Shown: one piece after another, positions 6,093 through 14,209 of the stretch
How the letters are laid out: every line of letters starts with the position of its first letter
How positions within the stretch are numbered: the first letter of the stretch is position 1
From: an uncultured Clostridia bacterium
GTDB taxonomy: Bacteria; Bacillota; Clostridia; Oscillospirales; Acutalibacteraceae
Length of the DNA: 32,668 nt
Direction: 5' to 3'
Assembly (NCBI GenBank): GCA_947624865.1
Contig: CANQMH010000015.1
Span: forward strand, 1 to 32,668
Position numbers and translations under genes: made by a program
The notes under the pieces: generated by a model
Database searches by the model: none
Told to the model about the DNA's origin: nothing
Seen by the model: the letters and a program-made list of their open reading frames with translations, nothing else

Positions 6093-8504
6093 TTATTCAG
6101 CAGGAGCAGTTTCTGCACCGCCGCCTTCACTGTTTTCTCCGCCGTCTGAGCCGCCGTCGTCACCGTTTTCGGTCGGTGTTTCCTGGGCAGGAGCGGTTTC
6201 ACCTCCGCCGTCGGATACTTCACCGCCTCCATCGGAAGCGTTGGAAGAATCCCCGCCGCTGTACTCGCTGTTGTCACCGTTGTTACCGTTGTCACCGCTG
6301 TCGGAGCCGTCGTCATAATAATCGTCATACTGACTGTTGCCGTCATTATAATTATAATAGCCGCCGAATGCAGGCATATTGTCCTCTGTATAATAGCCTA
6401 CGTATTTGCCCGAAACATTTTCAGTTGAAACAATTAAACCGTTGTATGGGTTGTACTGCGCCTCAATAAGGTTCGGAGAGATGGTATATTCCTTTTGTTC
6501 CTTGCCCTCAAGGTACTTGCCCATTACTTCCGAGAAGAAACTTGCTGATACGGTTTTACCGTTTTCGCTTATTGTATGTGGGTCATCAAATCCACACCAG
6601 GTTGCCATTACCGCATATGGGGACAATCCGCAGAACCAGGAATCTTTATCTCTGTCGGTTGTACCTGTTTTGCCTATAATATCCCATCCGCTTATTCTTG
6701 CGTAATGGGCATTTGTATTAACGCTGTTTGTAACGTTGTAGCTAAGCAGTCTGTTCATAATTGACGCTGTTTCGGCTGAATATGCCTGTTTGGGAACTGC
6801 GTCGCGGTTGTCTATGATTATGTTGTCCTCAGAATCTGTAACATAGTAATAGGTGTAAGGCTCATAATAAAGACCGCCGTTGCCCAGATAGGTGTATGCT
6901 GCTGCCATTTCGCGAACCGTAACACCGCCGTTCATACCGCCGATAGAAAGAGCACCGGTATTCTTAGCGTCCTCTTCGGAAAGATTTTTAAATCCCATTT
7001 TTGTTACAGCCTGTTCGTAAGCAACCGAGGGACCTCCGATAAGCAGCATGGTTTGTGCGGCTGCAGCGTTTGAAGACCACTCAATTGCATCGGGAAGAAG
7101 CATATCTCCTTTGTAGTACCCATATGCGTTATTAGGTCCGGATTCAAGAACGCCGTTTTCGTTATATCTGTAGTTTTCAATAGGTTCATCCTTAACCATT
7201 GATGAGTAGTAAAGCATTTTGTTATCTATTGCATACGGATAAACTATTACCGGCTTAATTGATGAACCGGGCTGTAAGACTGAGTGAGTAGCTCTGTCCC
7301 ATTGAAGTGCCTGAGTTTTCTTGTTTGAACTTCCGACGGTTGCAATTACACGTCCGTCAAAGCCCATCATTACTGAGCCTATCTGTAAATCAGTGTCATA
7401 GCTTTTGTCAATATTAAGTGCGGCATTCTCAAGGTAATTCTGCATTTTTTCGTCCATTGCGCAGTAAATTTTAAGACCTTCGGTGTAAAGCTTTTCTTCA
7501 GCCGCCTCCTCGGAAATATTATAGTAAAGAGCAAGGTCTTCTCTTAAATCGAAGAAAAGCTGGTCAATATACCAGTTCTGAACATAACCGTCGTCGTCAT
7601 CATCTTCGTCATCAACCTGAAATCCCACAAACTGCATATTTTCGGATTCTTTCATAGCCTGATCATATTCAGCTTTTGTGATTTTTTTCTGATCGTACAT
7701 TTCGTTAATGATAATTTCACGGCGTTCCTTGTTGTTTTCAGGATAAACAAGCGGATTCCAAAGCGACGGGTTTTGGGTGATTCCTGCAATTGCGGCACAT
7801 TCTGCAACTGAGCAGTCCTTTATGCTTTTATCAAAATATAGCTGAGCTGCCGCCTCTACGCCCTGACAGTTGTTTCCGAAGTTTACCACGTTGAGGTATG
7901 CTTCAAGGATCTGGTCTTTGGTGTATTCATTCTCAAGATTTAACGCCTTGCATATTTCACGCAGTTTTCTCGTCAGAGAAACTTCGTTGTCAAAGGTTAT
8001 GTTTTTAATAAGCTGCTGAGTGATTGTTGAACCTCCGTAGGTATCCTGTCCCGTTGCCAGATTCACAACGGCAGAAAGAGTTCTGGTCCAGTCAACTCCG
8101 TGGTGTTCATAAAAACGCTTGTCCTCGATTGCTACAACAGAGTCCTTCATAGCCTGGGGTATATCCTGATTATTGACCCAAATTCGGTTTTCTGTGCTGT
8201 AGAGGGTTTGATATTCATGATATTCGCCGGATTTTTCATCCTGTACGTAAATAAAACTCGTCTGGTTAAGAGATTTTGCTTCCAAATCAATTCCGGTAGG
8301 TTCTGAGGCAAGAGTGAAAATATAGATTGCAAGAGATATTCCTGCAATAAAAAGAGCTACAAAGCATACCGAAAATATAGTAAACAGAAATTTGCCGAAT
8401 CCTTTGAAAAATCTCTTTAAACTGCTTTCATTTTTTTCAATGTTGATCGAATCAACATTTTTTTCCGTATAACGACTTATGTCTGTTTCACGTTTATTGC
8501 GCAT
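6093..8504 (-). CDS. Class A penicillin-binding protein (transglycosylase/transpeptidase)
   Basis: The bifunctional peptidoglycan synthase has 803 residues, anchored by one N-terminal membrane helix (about 39–65) and facing outside. The GT51 transglycosylase has the catalytic Glu in VVAIEDKRFYEHHG (E127), then YGGSTITQQLIKN and YLNVVNFGNNCQGVEAAA. The transpeptidase has SxxK at S414–K417 (QPGSSIKP), SxN at S477–N479 and KTG at 612–614. An acidic insertion, VDDEDDDDDGY, sits at 297–307. From about residue 715 to the end is a low-complexity tail of Asp, Gly, Ser, Asn, Glu and Tyr ending in ETAPAE. It resembles PBP1A of Gram-positives. The start has AAGGAG seven bases upstream of ATG. Confidence 0.95.
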   Translation of the reverse strand: MRNKRETDISRYTEKNVDSINIEKNESSLKRFFKGFGKFLFTIFSVCFVALFIAGISLAIYIFTLASEPTGIDLEAKSLNQTSFIYVQDEKSGEYHEYQTLYSTENRIWVNNQDIPQAMKDSVVAIEDKRFYEHHGVDWTRTLSAVVNLATGQDTYGGSTITQQLIKNITFDNEVSLTRKLREICKALNLENEYTKDQILEAYLNVVNFGNNCQGVEAAAQLYFDKSIKDCSVAECAAIAGITQNPSLWNPLVYPENNKERREIIINEMYDQKKITKAEYDQAMKESENMQFVGFQVDDEDDDDDGYVQNWYIDQLFFDLREDLALYYNISEEAAEEKLYTEGLKIYCAMDEKMQNYLENAALNIDKSYDTDLQIGSVMMGFDGRVIATVGSSNKKTQALQWDRATHSVLQPGSSIKPVIVYPYAIDNKMLYYSSMVKDEPIENYRYNENGVLESGPNNAYGYYKGDMLLPDAIEWSSNAAAAQTMLLIGGPSVAYEQAVTKMGFKNLSEEDAKNTGALSIGGMNGGVTVREMAAAYTYLGNGGLYYEPYTYYYVTDSEDNIIIDNRDAVPKQAYSAETASIMNRLLSYNVTNSVNTNAHYARISGWDIIGKTGTTDRDKDSWFCGLSPYAVMATWCGFDDPHTISENGKTVSASFFSEVMGKYLEGKEQKEYTISPNLIEAQYNPYNGLIVSTENVSGKYVGYYTEDNMPAFGGYYNYNDGNSQYDDYYDDGSDSGDNGNNGDNSEYSGGDSSNASDGGGEVSDGGGETAPAQETPTENGDDGGSDGGENSEGGGAETAPAE

Positions 8505-8796
8505 ATTTACTCCTTAATAACGGCAAAAAGCCTTTTCTGATTTCATTATAAAGTATTAATAATACAATTATGCTGATAAAACTGAGTAAAAGAACACTAT
8601 TAATAGATATTATAGCACCAGAAAAAGAAAAAATAAATATGTTAAATCAAATTTTTATTAAAAAATATGCGTCATTAAGCCGTGAATTTTATGTAAAAGG
8701 GTGAATAATCACTTTATTTCGGGCAAAACTAACGATAAAACGTTGTCTGTTTAGTATTAATCAGTAGTTAGTATAAAAAATAAAAAGGATGATAAA
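8505..8796. other. Divergent intergenic region between the PBP and BofC-C-like genes
   Basis: This 292-bp AT-rich stretch separates two divergent genes and must hold both promoters. A TATAAT hexamer lies about 40 bp upstream of the PBP start on the minus strand, without a convincing -35. On the plus strand TGAATA (8702–8707) followed after 17 bases by AAAACTA (8725–8731) resembles a sporulation sigma-G promoter, but the match is only partial. No gene or structured RNA was recognised. Confidence 0.4.
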
Positions 8797-9117
8797 ATGA
8801 AAAGGCTTGTTTGTATTACGGGTATTATTCTTATAAGCTGTTTGTTTACGGGAATGTTCTTTGCACCTTCATCTTCTGCGGAAATACAAAATACGGTTCA
8901 GTCAAGTACCGTCAGCGTTAAGCAGGATGAAATCTTTGTACTGAAATCTGAAAACAACAGAATTGTTGTGTATAAAAAAGGAGAGAACTCTCCGTATATG
9001 ACTACCGATACGCTTACAGACAGTCTGCCTAAAGGCGATGTTATGAGACTTATAGAGGGAATAGAGGTAAAAGGTGAGGCACAGCTGAGAAAATCGCTTG
9101 AAGATTATTGCAGCTAA
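8797..9117 (+). CDS. Small exported BofC C-terminal-domain-like protein
   Basis: The protein has 106 residues with an N-terminal signal peptide or membrane anchor (MKRLVCITGIILISCLFTGM, residues 1–20, then an Ala/Ser site near SSSAE). The remainder has the pattern FVLKSENNRIVVYKKG, then TDTLTDSLPKGDVMRLIEGI and a final LEDYCS. This pattern occurs in many Clostridia proteins assigned to the BofC C-terminal domain family. BofC in Bacillus acts in the forespore to restrain SpoIVB signalling. The N-terminal BofC domain is absent, so the same function cannot be assumed. AAAAGGATG lies eight bases before the ATG. It is monocistronic and precedes the fab operon promoter. Confidence 0.65.
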   Translation: MKRLVCITGIILISCLFTGMFFAPSSSAEIQNTVQSSTVSVKQDEIFVLKSENNRIVVYKKGENSPYMTTDTLTDSLPKGDVMRLIEGIEVKGEAQLRKSLEDYCS

Positions 9118-9173
9118 GATAAGATAAATACGAAAGTTTTGAATAGGTAATTCCAAAAAGTTGTGCATATATA

Positions 9174-9202
9174 TTGACTTTTAAGGCCTTTTGAGGTAGT
9201 AT
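9174..9202 (+). promoter_or_regulatory. Sigma-A promoter of the fab-acc operon
   Basis: TTGACT (9174–9179) and TAGTAT (9197–9202) are separated by 17 bp. Transcription would start near 9209, giving a leader of about 120 bases before fabK. A loose dyad, TAGTA (9197) with TACTA (9213), overlaps the -10. It does not match the FapR or FabT consensus I know. Confidence 0.75.
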
Positions 9203-9328
9203 TAATTTGATTTACTATGTTATTAAAATCAGAGAACTGCGTTTTTAGTGTTTTAATAAAATGATGAAATCTTGCAAAACAGTTTAGCCGAAAAACCGCA
9301 GTATCTTGCAGAAAAGAGGAATGTACAT

Positions 9329-10279
9329 ATGATTTCTACCGTAATAGACCAGTCGCTCGGCCTTGAATTTCCGATATTTCAGGGAGGAATGGCGTGGGTA
9401 GCCGACGCATATTTGGCGGCAGGCGTTTCAAACGCAGGAGGCTTGGGTCTGATTGCAGCGATGAACTCAAACGGAGAACAGCTCAGAGAGGAGATCCGCA
9501 AGTGCAAAGAGCTTACAGACAAACCTTTCGGAGTAAACATTATGCTTATGAGCCCTTATGCTTCAGAGGTTGCCGAAGTTGTCATTGAAGAGGGCATCAA
9601 GGTCGTTACAACAGGCGCAGGAAATCCGGGGAAATATATGGAGAAGTGGCTTGAAGCAGGGATTAAGGTTATTCCTGTAGTTCCGAGCGTTGCTCTTGCA
9701 AGAAAAATGGAAAAGAACGGTGCATTTGCAGTTATTGCAGAGGGCGGAGAATCAGGCGGTCATGTCGGCGACCTTACCACAATGGCTCTCGTGCCTCAGG
9801 TCGTTGACGCGGTTTCAATCCCTGTAATCGCCGCAGGCGGTATTGCAGACGGCAGACAGATTGCGGCGGCATTTATGCTCGGCGCAGTAGGCGTACAGGT
9901 AGGAACAAGATTCCTCGTAGCAGAGGAATGTACAATTTCTCAGGAATATAAAAATAAAATCTTAAAGGCAAAGGATATAGATACGGTTGTAACGGGCAAA
10001 AGACTCGGTCATCCGGTTCGTTCAATCCGCAACGCATTCACACGCGAGTATTCAAAGGCTGAATACAATTCATCGGAATTTTCAGATGAAGAGCTTGAAA
10101 AAATGGGAATAGGCACAGTAAGACTTGCAGTAAGAGAGGGCGATGTTTCAAACGGAACAGTTCTTGCGGGTCAGGTTGCCGCTATGGTAAAAAAGGAACA
10201 GCCTGCACGCGAAATGATAGTTGAAATGTTTACACAGGCTGAAGAAGTATTGAACGGAGCGACAAAATGGGTAAAATAG
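9329..10279 (+). CDS. fabK: Enoyl-ACP reductase II, FMN-dependent
   Basis: The protein has 316 residues from ATG 9329, preceded by AGAGGA with an 8-base gap; upstream in-frame starts lack a site and precede no conserved sequence. It begins MISTVIDQSLGLEFPIFQGGMAWVAD, the flavin TIM-barrel start of the FabK/nitronate monooxygenase family. Further motifs are GGESGGHVGDLTT (phosphate and substrate region), PVIAAGGIADG and GVQVGTRFL. Its place at the head of a fab cluster makes it the enoyl reductase of fatty-acid elongation and not a nitronate monooxygenase. No fabI or fabL is present in the window. The gene overlaps fabD by 13 bp, suggesting translational coupling. Confidence 0.93.
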   Translation: MISTVIDQSLGLEFPIFQGGMAWVADAYLAAGVSNAGGLGLIAAMNSNGEQLREEIRKCKELTDKPFGVNIMLMSPYASEVAEVVIEEGIKVVTTGAGNPGKYMEKWLEAGIKVIPVVPSVALARKMEKNGAFAVIAEGGESGGHVGDLTTMALVPQVVDAVSIPVIAAGGIADGRQIAAAFMLGAVGVQVGTRFLVAEECTISQEYKNKILKAKDIDTVVTGKRLGHPVRSIRNAFTREYSKAEYNSSEFSDEELEKMGIGTVRLAVREGDVSNGTVLAGQVAAMVKKEQPAREMIVEMFTQAEEVLNGATKWVK

Positions 10280-11169
10280 CATTCATATTCTCTGGTCAGG
10301 GCGCACAGTACAGCGGAATGGGCAAGGAGCTTTATGATGCATCTCCTGCCGCAAAGGCTGTATATGATATGGCAGACTCTGTCAGACCGAACACTTCAAC
10401 ACAGTGCTTTGAGGGAACAGCCGAAGAGCTTTGCAAAACAGCAAATACTCAGCCGTGTGTTTTTACAGCCGACCTTGCGGCGGCATACGCATTGCTTGAA
10501 AGGGGCATTAAGCCCGACTGTGTGGCAGGCTTTTCACTTGGAGAAATTGCCGCGCTTGCCTTTTCTAAAATGATTTCCGATGAAGAGGCGTTTAAGCTTG
10601 TTTGCAAAAGAGGCGAGCTTATGGACAAGGCGGCAAACGAAAATCCCGGTGCAATGGCGGCGGTGATTAAGATTACGCCTCAGCAAGTTGAAGAGATATG
10701 CAAAAAATTTGAAAAAACATATCCCGTAAATTACAATTCACCTGCACAGACAGTTGTTGCAACAACAAGTGAAAATGCAGACGCTTTCTGCGAAGCCGTA
10801 AAAAATGCCGGCGGCAGGGCAAAGCTTCTTGCCGTAAGCGGAGCGTTTCATTCGCCGTTTATGTCAGAAGCCGCCGAGGGGCTTGCAGAATATATGAAGG
10901 ATATTGATTTCTCAGCTCCTGAAATTACAATATATTCCGACTATACGGCTCAGCCGTATGAAGGAGATTACAAGGCGCTTGTAAAGGCTCAGGTTGAAAA
11001 CCCCGTAAGATGGCAGACAATTGTTGAAAATATGATTACAGACGGCGTTGATACATTTATTGAAGTCGGCGTAGGAAAAACTCTTACGGGTCTTGTTAAG
11101 AGAATCAACGCAAATGTAAAAGCGTTTAAAGTTGAAACTCCGTCTGATATCGATGCGCTTGAGCTTTAA
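10267..11169 (+). CDS. fabD: Malonyl-CoA:ACP transacylase
   Basis: The protein has 300 residues and transfers malonyl from CoA to acyl carrier protein. Visible motifs are FSGQGAQ (residues 8–14), the nucleophile elbow GFSLGE with S90, the malonyl-binding Arg in KRGELMD (R115), and the catalytic His in SGAFHSPFM (H195). Many enzymes have GHSLGE at the elbow; the Phe here is a variant I associate with Clostridia. The ATG lies inside the end of fabK, with CGGAGCG just upstream. Forty-four bases separate it from fabG. Confidence 0.95.
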   Translation: MGKIAFIFSGQGAQYSGMGKELYDASPAAKAVYDMADSVRPNTSTQCFEGTAEELCKTANTQPCVFTADLAAAYALLERGIKPDCVAGFSLGEIAALAFSKMISDEEAFKLVCKRGELMDKAANENPGAMAAVIKITPQQVEEICKKFEKTYPVNYNSPAQTVVATTSENADAFCEAVKNAGGRAKLLAVSGAFHSPFMSEAAEGLAEYMKDIDFSAPEITIYSDYTAQPYEGDYKALVKAQVENPVRWQTIVENMITDGVDTFIEVGVGKTLTGLVKRINANVKAFKVETPSDIDALEL

Positions 11170-11213
11170 ATTTCATACATATATGTATTTTTGAACATAA
11201 TTCGGAGGTTATT

Positions 11214-11957
11214 ATGAACTTTGAAAATAAAACAGCCGTTATCACAGGCGGCTCAAGAGGAATAGGTCTTGCGATTGCGACAAAGCTTGCTAAAGGCGGT
11301 GCAAATATAGCAATTCTCTATGTCGGCGATGAAAGCGAGGGCATAAGTGCTAAAGAGGAGCTTTTGCAGTACGGCACCAAGGTTGAGCAGTATTTCTGCG
11401 ATGTATCAGATTTTGAGGCGTCAAAGCAGGCTGTTGACAAGGTAATCGAAGATTTCGGCGGCATTGATATTCTTGTAAACAATGCAGGAATCACACGCGA
11501 CAAGCTCGTTCTTAATATGGATGAAAAGGATTTTGACGCTGTTATCGGCGTAAACCTCAAAGGCACGTTCAATATGATTAAGCACACCTACAAGCATTTT
11601 ATGAAGAAGCGTTACGGCAGAATTGTAAGCACATCTTCAATCGTAGGTATTATCGGCAACGCAGGTCAGGCTAACTATTCGGCATCCAAGGCAGGCATAA
11701 TCGGTCTTACAAAGTCGGTAGCAAAGGAGCTTGCAGGCAGAGGCATAACAGCTAATGCGGTTGCTCCCGGATATATCGGCACAGATATGACAAACGTACT
11801 GTCAGACAAGGTAAAAGACGCAATGAAAGCACAAATTCCCGCAAAGCGTATCGGCACGCCCGAAGACGTTGCGGATGTAGTTGCATTCCTCTGCTCTGAT
11901 GAAGCTGCCTATGTAACAGGCGAGGTAATCAGGGTTGACGGCGGACTTGCAATGTAA
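11214..11957 (+). CDS. fabG: 3-oxoacyl-ACP reductase
   Basis: The short-chain dehydrogenase has 247 residues and uses NADPH to reduce 3-oxoacyl-ACP. The Rossmann motif TGGSRGIG is at 11–18, NNAG at 89–92, and the catalytic set is N114, S142, Y155 and K159 (in QANYSASKAG). The tail YVTGEVIRVDGGLAM is typical of FabG. TCGGAGG lies directly upstream. It sits between fabD and fabF, with 13 bp to fabF, which fixes its role. A second SDR at 29063 in this window is more distant and probably has another job. Confidence 0.95.
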   Translation: MNFENKTAVITGGSRGIGLAIATKLAKGGANIAILYVGDESEGISAKEELLQYGTKVEQYFCDVSDFEASKQAVDKVIEDFGGIDILVNNAGITRDKLVLNMDEKDFDAVIGVNLKGTFNMIKHTYKHFMKKRYGRIVSTSSIVGIIGNAGQANYSASKAGIIGLTKSVAKELAGRGITANAVAPGYIGTDMTNVLSDKVKDAMKAQIPAKRIGTPEDVADVVAFLCSDEAAYVTGEVIRVDGGLAM

Positions 11958-11970
11958 TTCGGAGGTTAAT

Positions 11971-13200
11971 ATGAGCAGAAGAGTAGTAGTAACAGGCTTG
12001 GGTGCAGTCAGCCCGGTAGGTAATGACGTTCCTGCAATGTGGAAAAATCTTGTTGACGGAGTTTGCGGTATAGAAACAATTACCGAATTTGATACAAGCG
12101 AGTTAAAGGTTCACATTGCGGGAACAGTAAAAAATTTTGAGCCTGAAAAATATATAGAAAAAAAGGAAATAAGAAAGCTTGATTTGTACTCACAGTATGC
12201 AATTGCCGCGGCACAGCAGGCGGTTGACGACAGCGGAATAATCGGAAACATTGACGAAAACCGTTTCGGCGTTTACATAGGCGCAGGTATCGGCGGACTT
12301 CATACATTTGTTAAAAATACCGTTGCAATGGAAAACGGCGGCGCAAAAAAGGTTTCTCCGTTCTTTATTCCTATGATGATAGGCAATATCGCCACGGGAA
12401 ATGTTGCAATACGTTTTAATGCAAAGGGCGCTTCGCTTTCTGTTATGAGCGCGTGCGCAACAGGCACAAACTCAATCGGAGAGGCATTCCACGCAATTAA
12501 GGACGGTTATGTTGACGCCGTTATTGCAGGCGGTACGGAAGCAGTCATTTCGCCTCTTACAATTGCAGGCTTCCAGAATATTAAGGCGCTTTCTACAAAC
12601 CCAGACCCCAAAACAGCGTCGCGTCCGTTTGATAAGAACCGCGACGGATTTATTATGGGCGAGGGCGCCGGTATGCTCATTCTTGAGGAGTATGAGCACG
12701 CAAAGACGAGAGGCGCCAAAATTTACGCTGAATTCTGCGGTTACGGCAACACCTGTGACGCTCATCACGTTACGGCTCCCGACCCTGAGGGAGCAGGACT
12801 TGCAAGAGCAATCGAAATTGCTTTTAAAGAGGCCGATGTTGCTGATGACGATGAAATATACATCAATGCACACGGAACAAGCACACACTTAAACGACCTT
12901 ACCGAAACTATGGCTATAAAAACGGCTCTCGGTGAAAAGGCTTATGATGTAAATATCAGCTCAACAAAGTCTATGACAGGTCATATGCTCGGTGCAACAG
13001 GCGCAGTTGAGGCTATTGCGGCTATAATGGCATTAAAGGACGGAGTTATACCTCCTACAATCAATCTTGACGAGCCTGACGAAGAGCTTGATCTCAACTA
13101 TACCCCAAAAAAGGCAGTTAAGCGCAATATAAATGTTGCGGCATCAACAAATCTCGGATTCGGCGGTCACGATGCCTGCGTAGTATTTAAGAAGATTTAA
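11971..13200 (+). CDS. fabF: Beta-ketoacyl-ACP synthase II
   Basis: The protein has 409 residues and condenses malonyl-ACP with acyl-ACP to elongate the chain. The start at 11971 follows TTCGGAGG and gives MSRRVVVTGLGAVSPVGND; an in-frame ATG 36 bases upstream lies inside fabG. The catalytic triad is C162 (SACATGTNS), H301 (NAHGTSTHLND) and H338 (MTGHMLGATGA), with K333. The C-terminus NLGFGGHDACVVFK is standard. It is an elongation and not an initiation enzyme; no fabH lies in this cluster. Confidence 0.96.
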   Translation: MSRRVVVTGLGAVSPVGNDVPAMWKNLVDGVCGIETITEFDTSELKVHIAGTVKNFEPEKYIEKKEIRKLDLYSQYAIAAAQQAVDDSGIIGNIDENRFGVYIGAGIGGLHTFVKNTVAMENGGAKKVSPFFIPMMIGNIATGNVAIRFNAKGASLSVMSACATGTNSIGEAFHAIKDGYVDAVIAGGTEAVISPLTIAGFQNIKALSTNPDPKTASRPFDKNRDGFIMGEGAGMLILEEYEHAKTRGAKIYAEFCGYGNTCDAHHVTAPDPEGAGLARAIEIAFKEADVADDDEIYINAHGTSTHLNDLTETMAIKTALGEKAYDVNISSTKSMTGHMLGATGAVEAIAAIMALKDGVIPPTINLDEPDEELDLNYTPKKAVKRNINVAASTNLGFGGHDACVVFKKI

Positions 13201-13218
13201 TCAGGAAAGGGCGTTACT

Positions 13219-13665
13219 ATGTACAGTTTAGACGAAGTCAAAGAATTTATTTCTGTTCTTGAGGAGTCATCACTTTCTGTGCTTGAAATTCAGAAAGAGG
13301 ACGGCTCAAAAATACATCTTGAAAAGCCACAGCAGATTGTCAATACAATTCCCGTTGCTAACGGTGCTGCCGTTCCTGCCGTACCGGTTATGCCGTCTGC
13401 TGCTGCTCCTGAGGCTTCCGTTCAGGACAGCGGAAAAACAATCAATGCTCCTATCGTGGGAGTTTTTTATGCTGCTCCCTCGCCTGAAAGTGAGCCTTAC
13501 GTATCTGTCGGCAAACAGGTAAAAAAAGGCGATACAGTATGTATTATTGAAGCAATGAAGTGTATGAATGAAATTCAGGCTGAAGAGGACGGCGAAATCG
13601 CAGCCGTTCTTGCAAATGACGGTGAGCTTGTTGAGTACGATCAGCCTCTGTTTAAGATTAAATAA
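13219..13665 (+). CDS. accB: Biotin carboxyl carrier protein of acetyl-CoA carboxylase
   Basis: The protein has 148 residues. An N-terminal helical part (1–35) is followed by a flexible Ala/Pro/Val linker (about 45–70) and a biotinyl domain (about 74–148). The biotin-attachment motif is EAMKCMNEI with K114; the usual residue after the lysine is Met and here it is Cys. PIVGVFYAAPSPESEPYV and KKGDTVCIIEAMK are typical of BCCP. It carries CO2 between AccC and AccA/AccD, which are encoded further downstream. GGAAAGGG precedes the start. A 90-bp gap without recognisable structure separates it from fabZ. Confidence 0.95.
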   Translation: MYSLDEVKEFISVLEESSLSVLEIQKEDGSKIHLEKPQQIVNTIPVANGAAVPAVPVMPSAAAPEASVQDSGKTINAPIVGVFYAAPSPESEPYVSVGKQVKKGDTVCIIEAMKCMNEIQAEEDGEIAAVLANDGELVEYDQPLFKIK

Positions 13666-13754
13666 TTACTTAATATTTCTAACCATAAATTATTACAGCA
13701 ATCATTTGAATAATAAGCACTCTTATGTGTGCAGGCTGAAAACAGGAGATTATT

Positions 13755-14174
13755 ATGAATCAGGAAGAAATCAAACAGATATTACCGCACCGCGATAATA
13801 TGCTTCTTGTTGAGGAAGCTGAAAGCGTTGACGAAAACACTGCAAAGGGCAGATATACAATAAAAGGCGATGAATTCTTTTTGCAGGGGCATTTTCCAGG
13901 CAACCCTGTTGTTCCGGGTGTGATTCTCTGTGAGATGATGGGACAGGCAAGCTGCTGTCTGCTTGCAGACAAGGTCAAAAACTGCACGCCGTACTTTACA
14001 AAGATGAATAACGTAAAGTTTAAAAATCCGGTAAAACCGGGCGACACGCTCGAAAGCGTGTGTACGCTTACAAAAAGCAGAGGCGCTTTTTATTTTATTG
14101 ACGCAAAGGGATACGTTGACGGCAAGCTTTGCGTAAGCGCAGAGCTTTCGTTTGCTTTGATTGAAAATAAGTAA
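13755..14174 (+). CDS. fabZ: 3-hydroxyacyl-ACP dehydratase
   Basis: The hot-dog-fold enzyme has 139 residues and dehydrates 3-hydroxyacyl-ACP to the trans-2-enoyl product used by FabK. The motif LPHRDNMLLVEE is at about 10–21. Catalytic His is in GHFPGNPVVPGV (H46) and catalytic Glu in CEMMGQAS (E60). Length is typical of FabZ (about 140). ACAGGAG lies upstream of the ATG. No separate FabA or FabN isomerase is in the window, so how unsaturated chains are made is not visible here. Confidence 0.95.
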   Translation: MNQEEIKQILPHRDNMLLVEEAESVDENTAKGRYTIKGDEFFLQGHFPGNPVVPGVILCEMMGQASCCLLADKVKNCTPYFTKMNNVKFKNPVKPGDTLESVCTLTKSRGAFYFIDAKGYVDGKLCVSAELSFALIENK

Positions 14175-14209
14175 TTTATTTAATGCAATAATCTTATGGA
14201 AGTGAAGAA

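Noticed and set aside
9197..9217. A possible fatty-acid regulator operator overlapping the fab promoter
   Set aside because: The dyad is only 5 bp per arm and does not match the FapR or FabT consensus; I keep it only as a remark on the promoter.
9321..9332. A three-codon upstream frame (ATG TAC ATA TGA) overlapping the fabK start
   Set aside because: The AGAGGA site abuts this ATG with no gap, so initiation there is unlikely, while the spacing to the fabK ATG is good.
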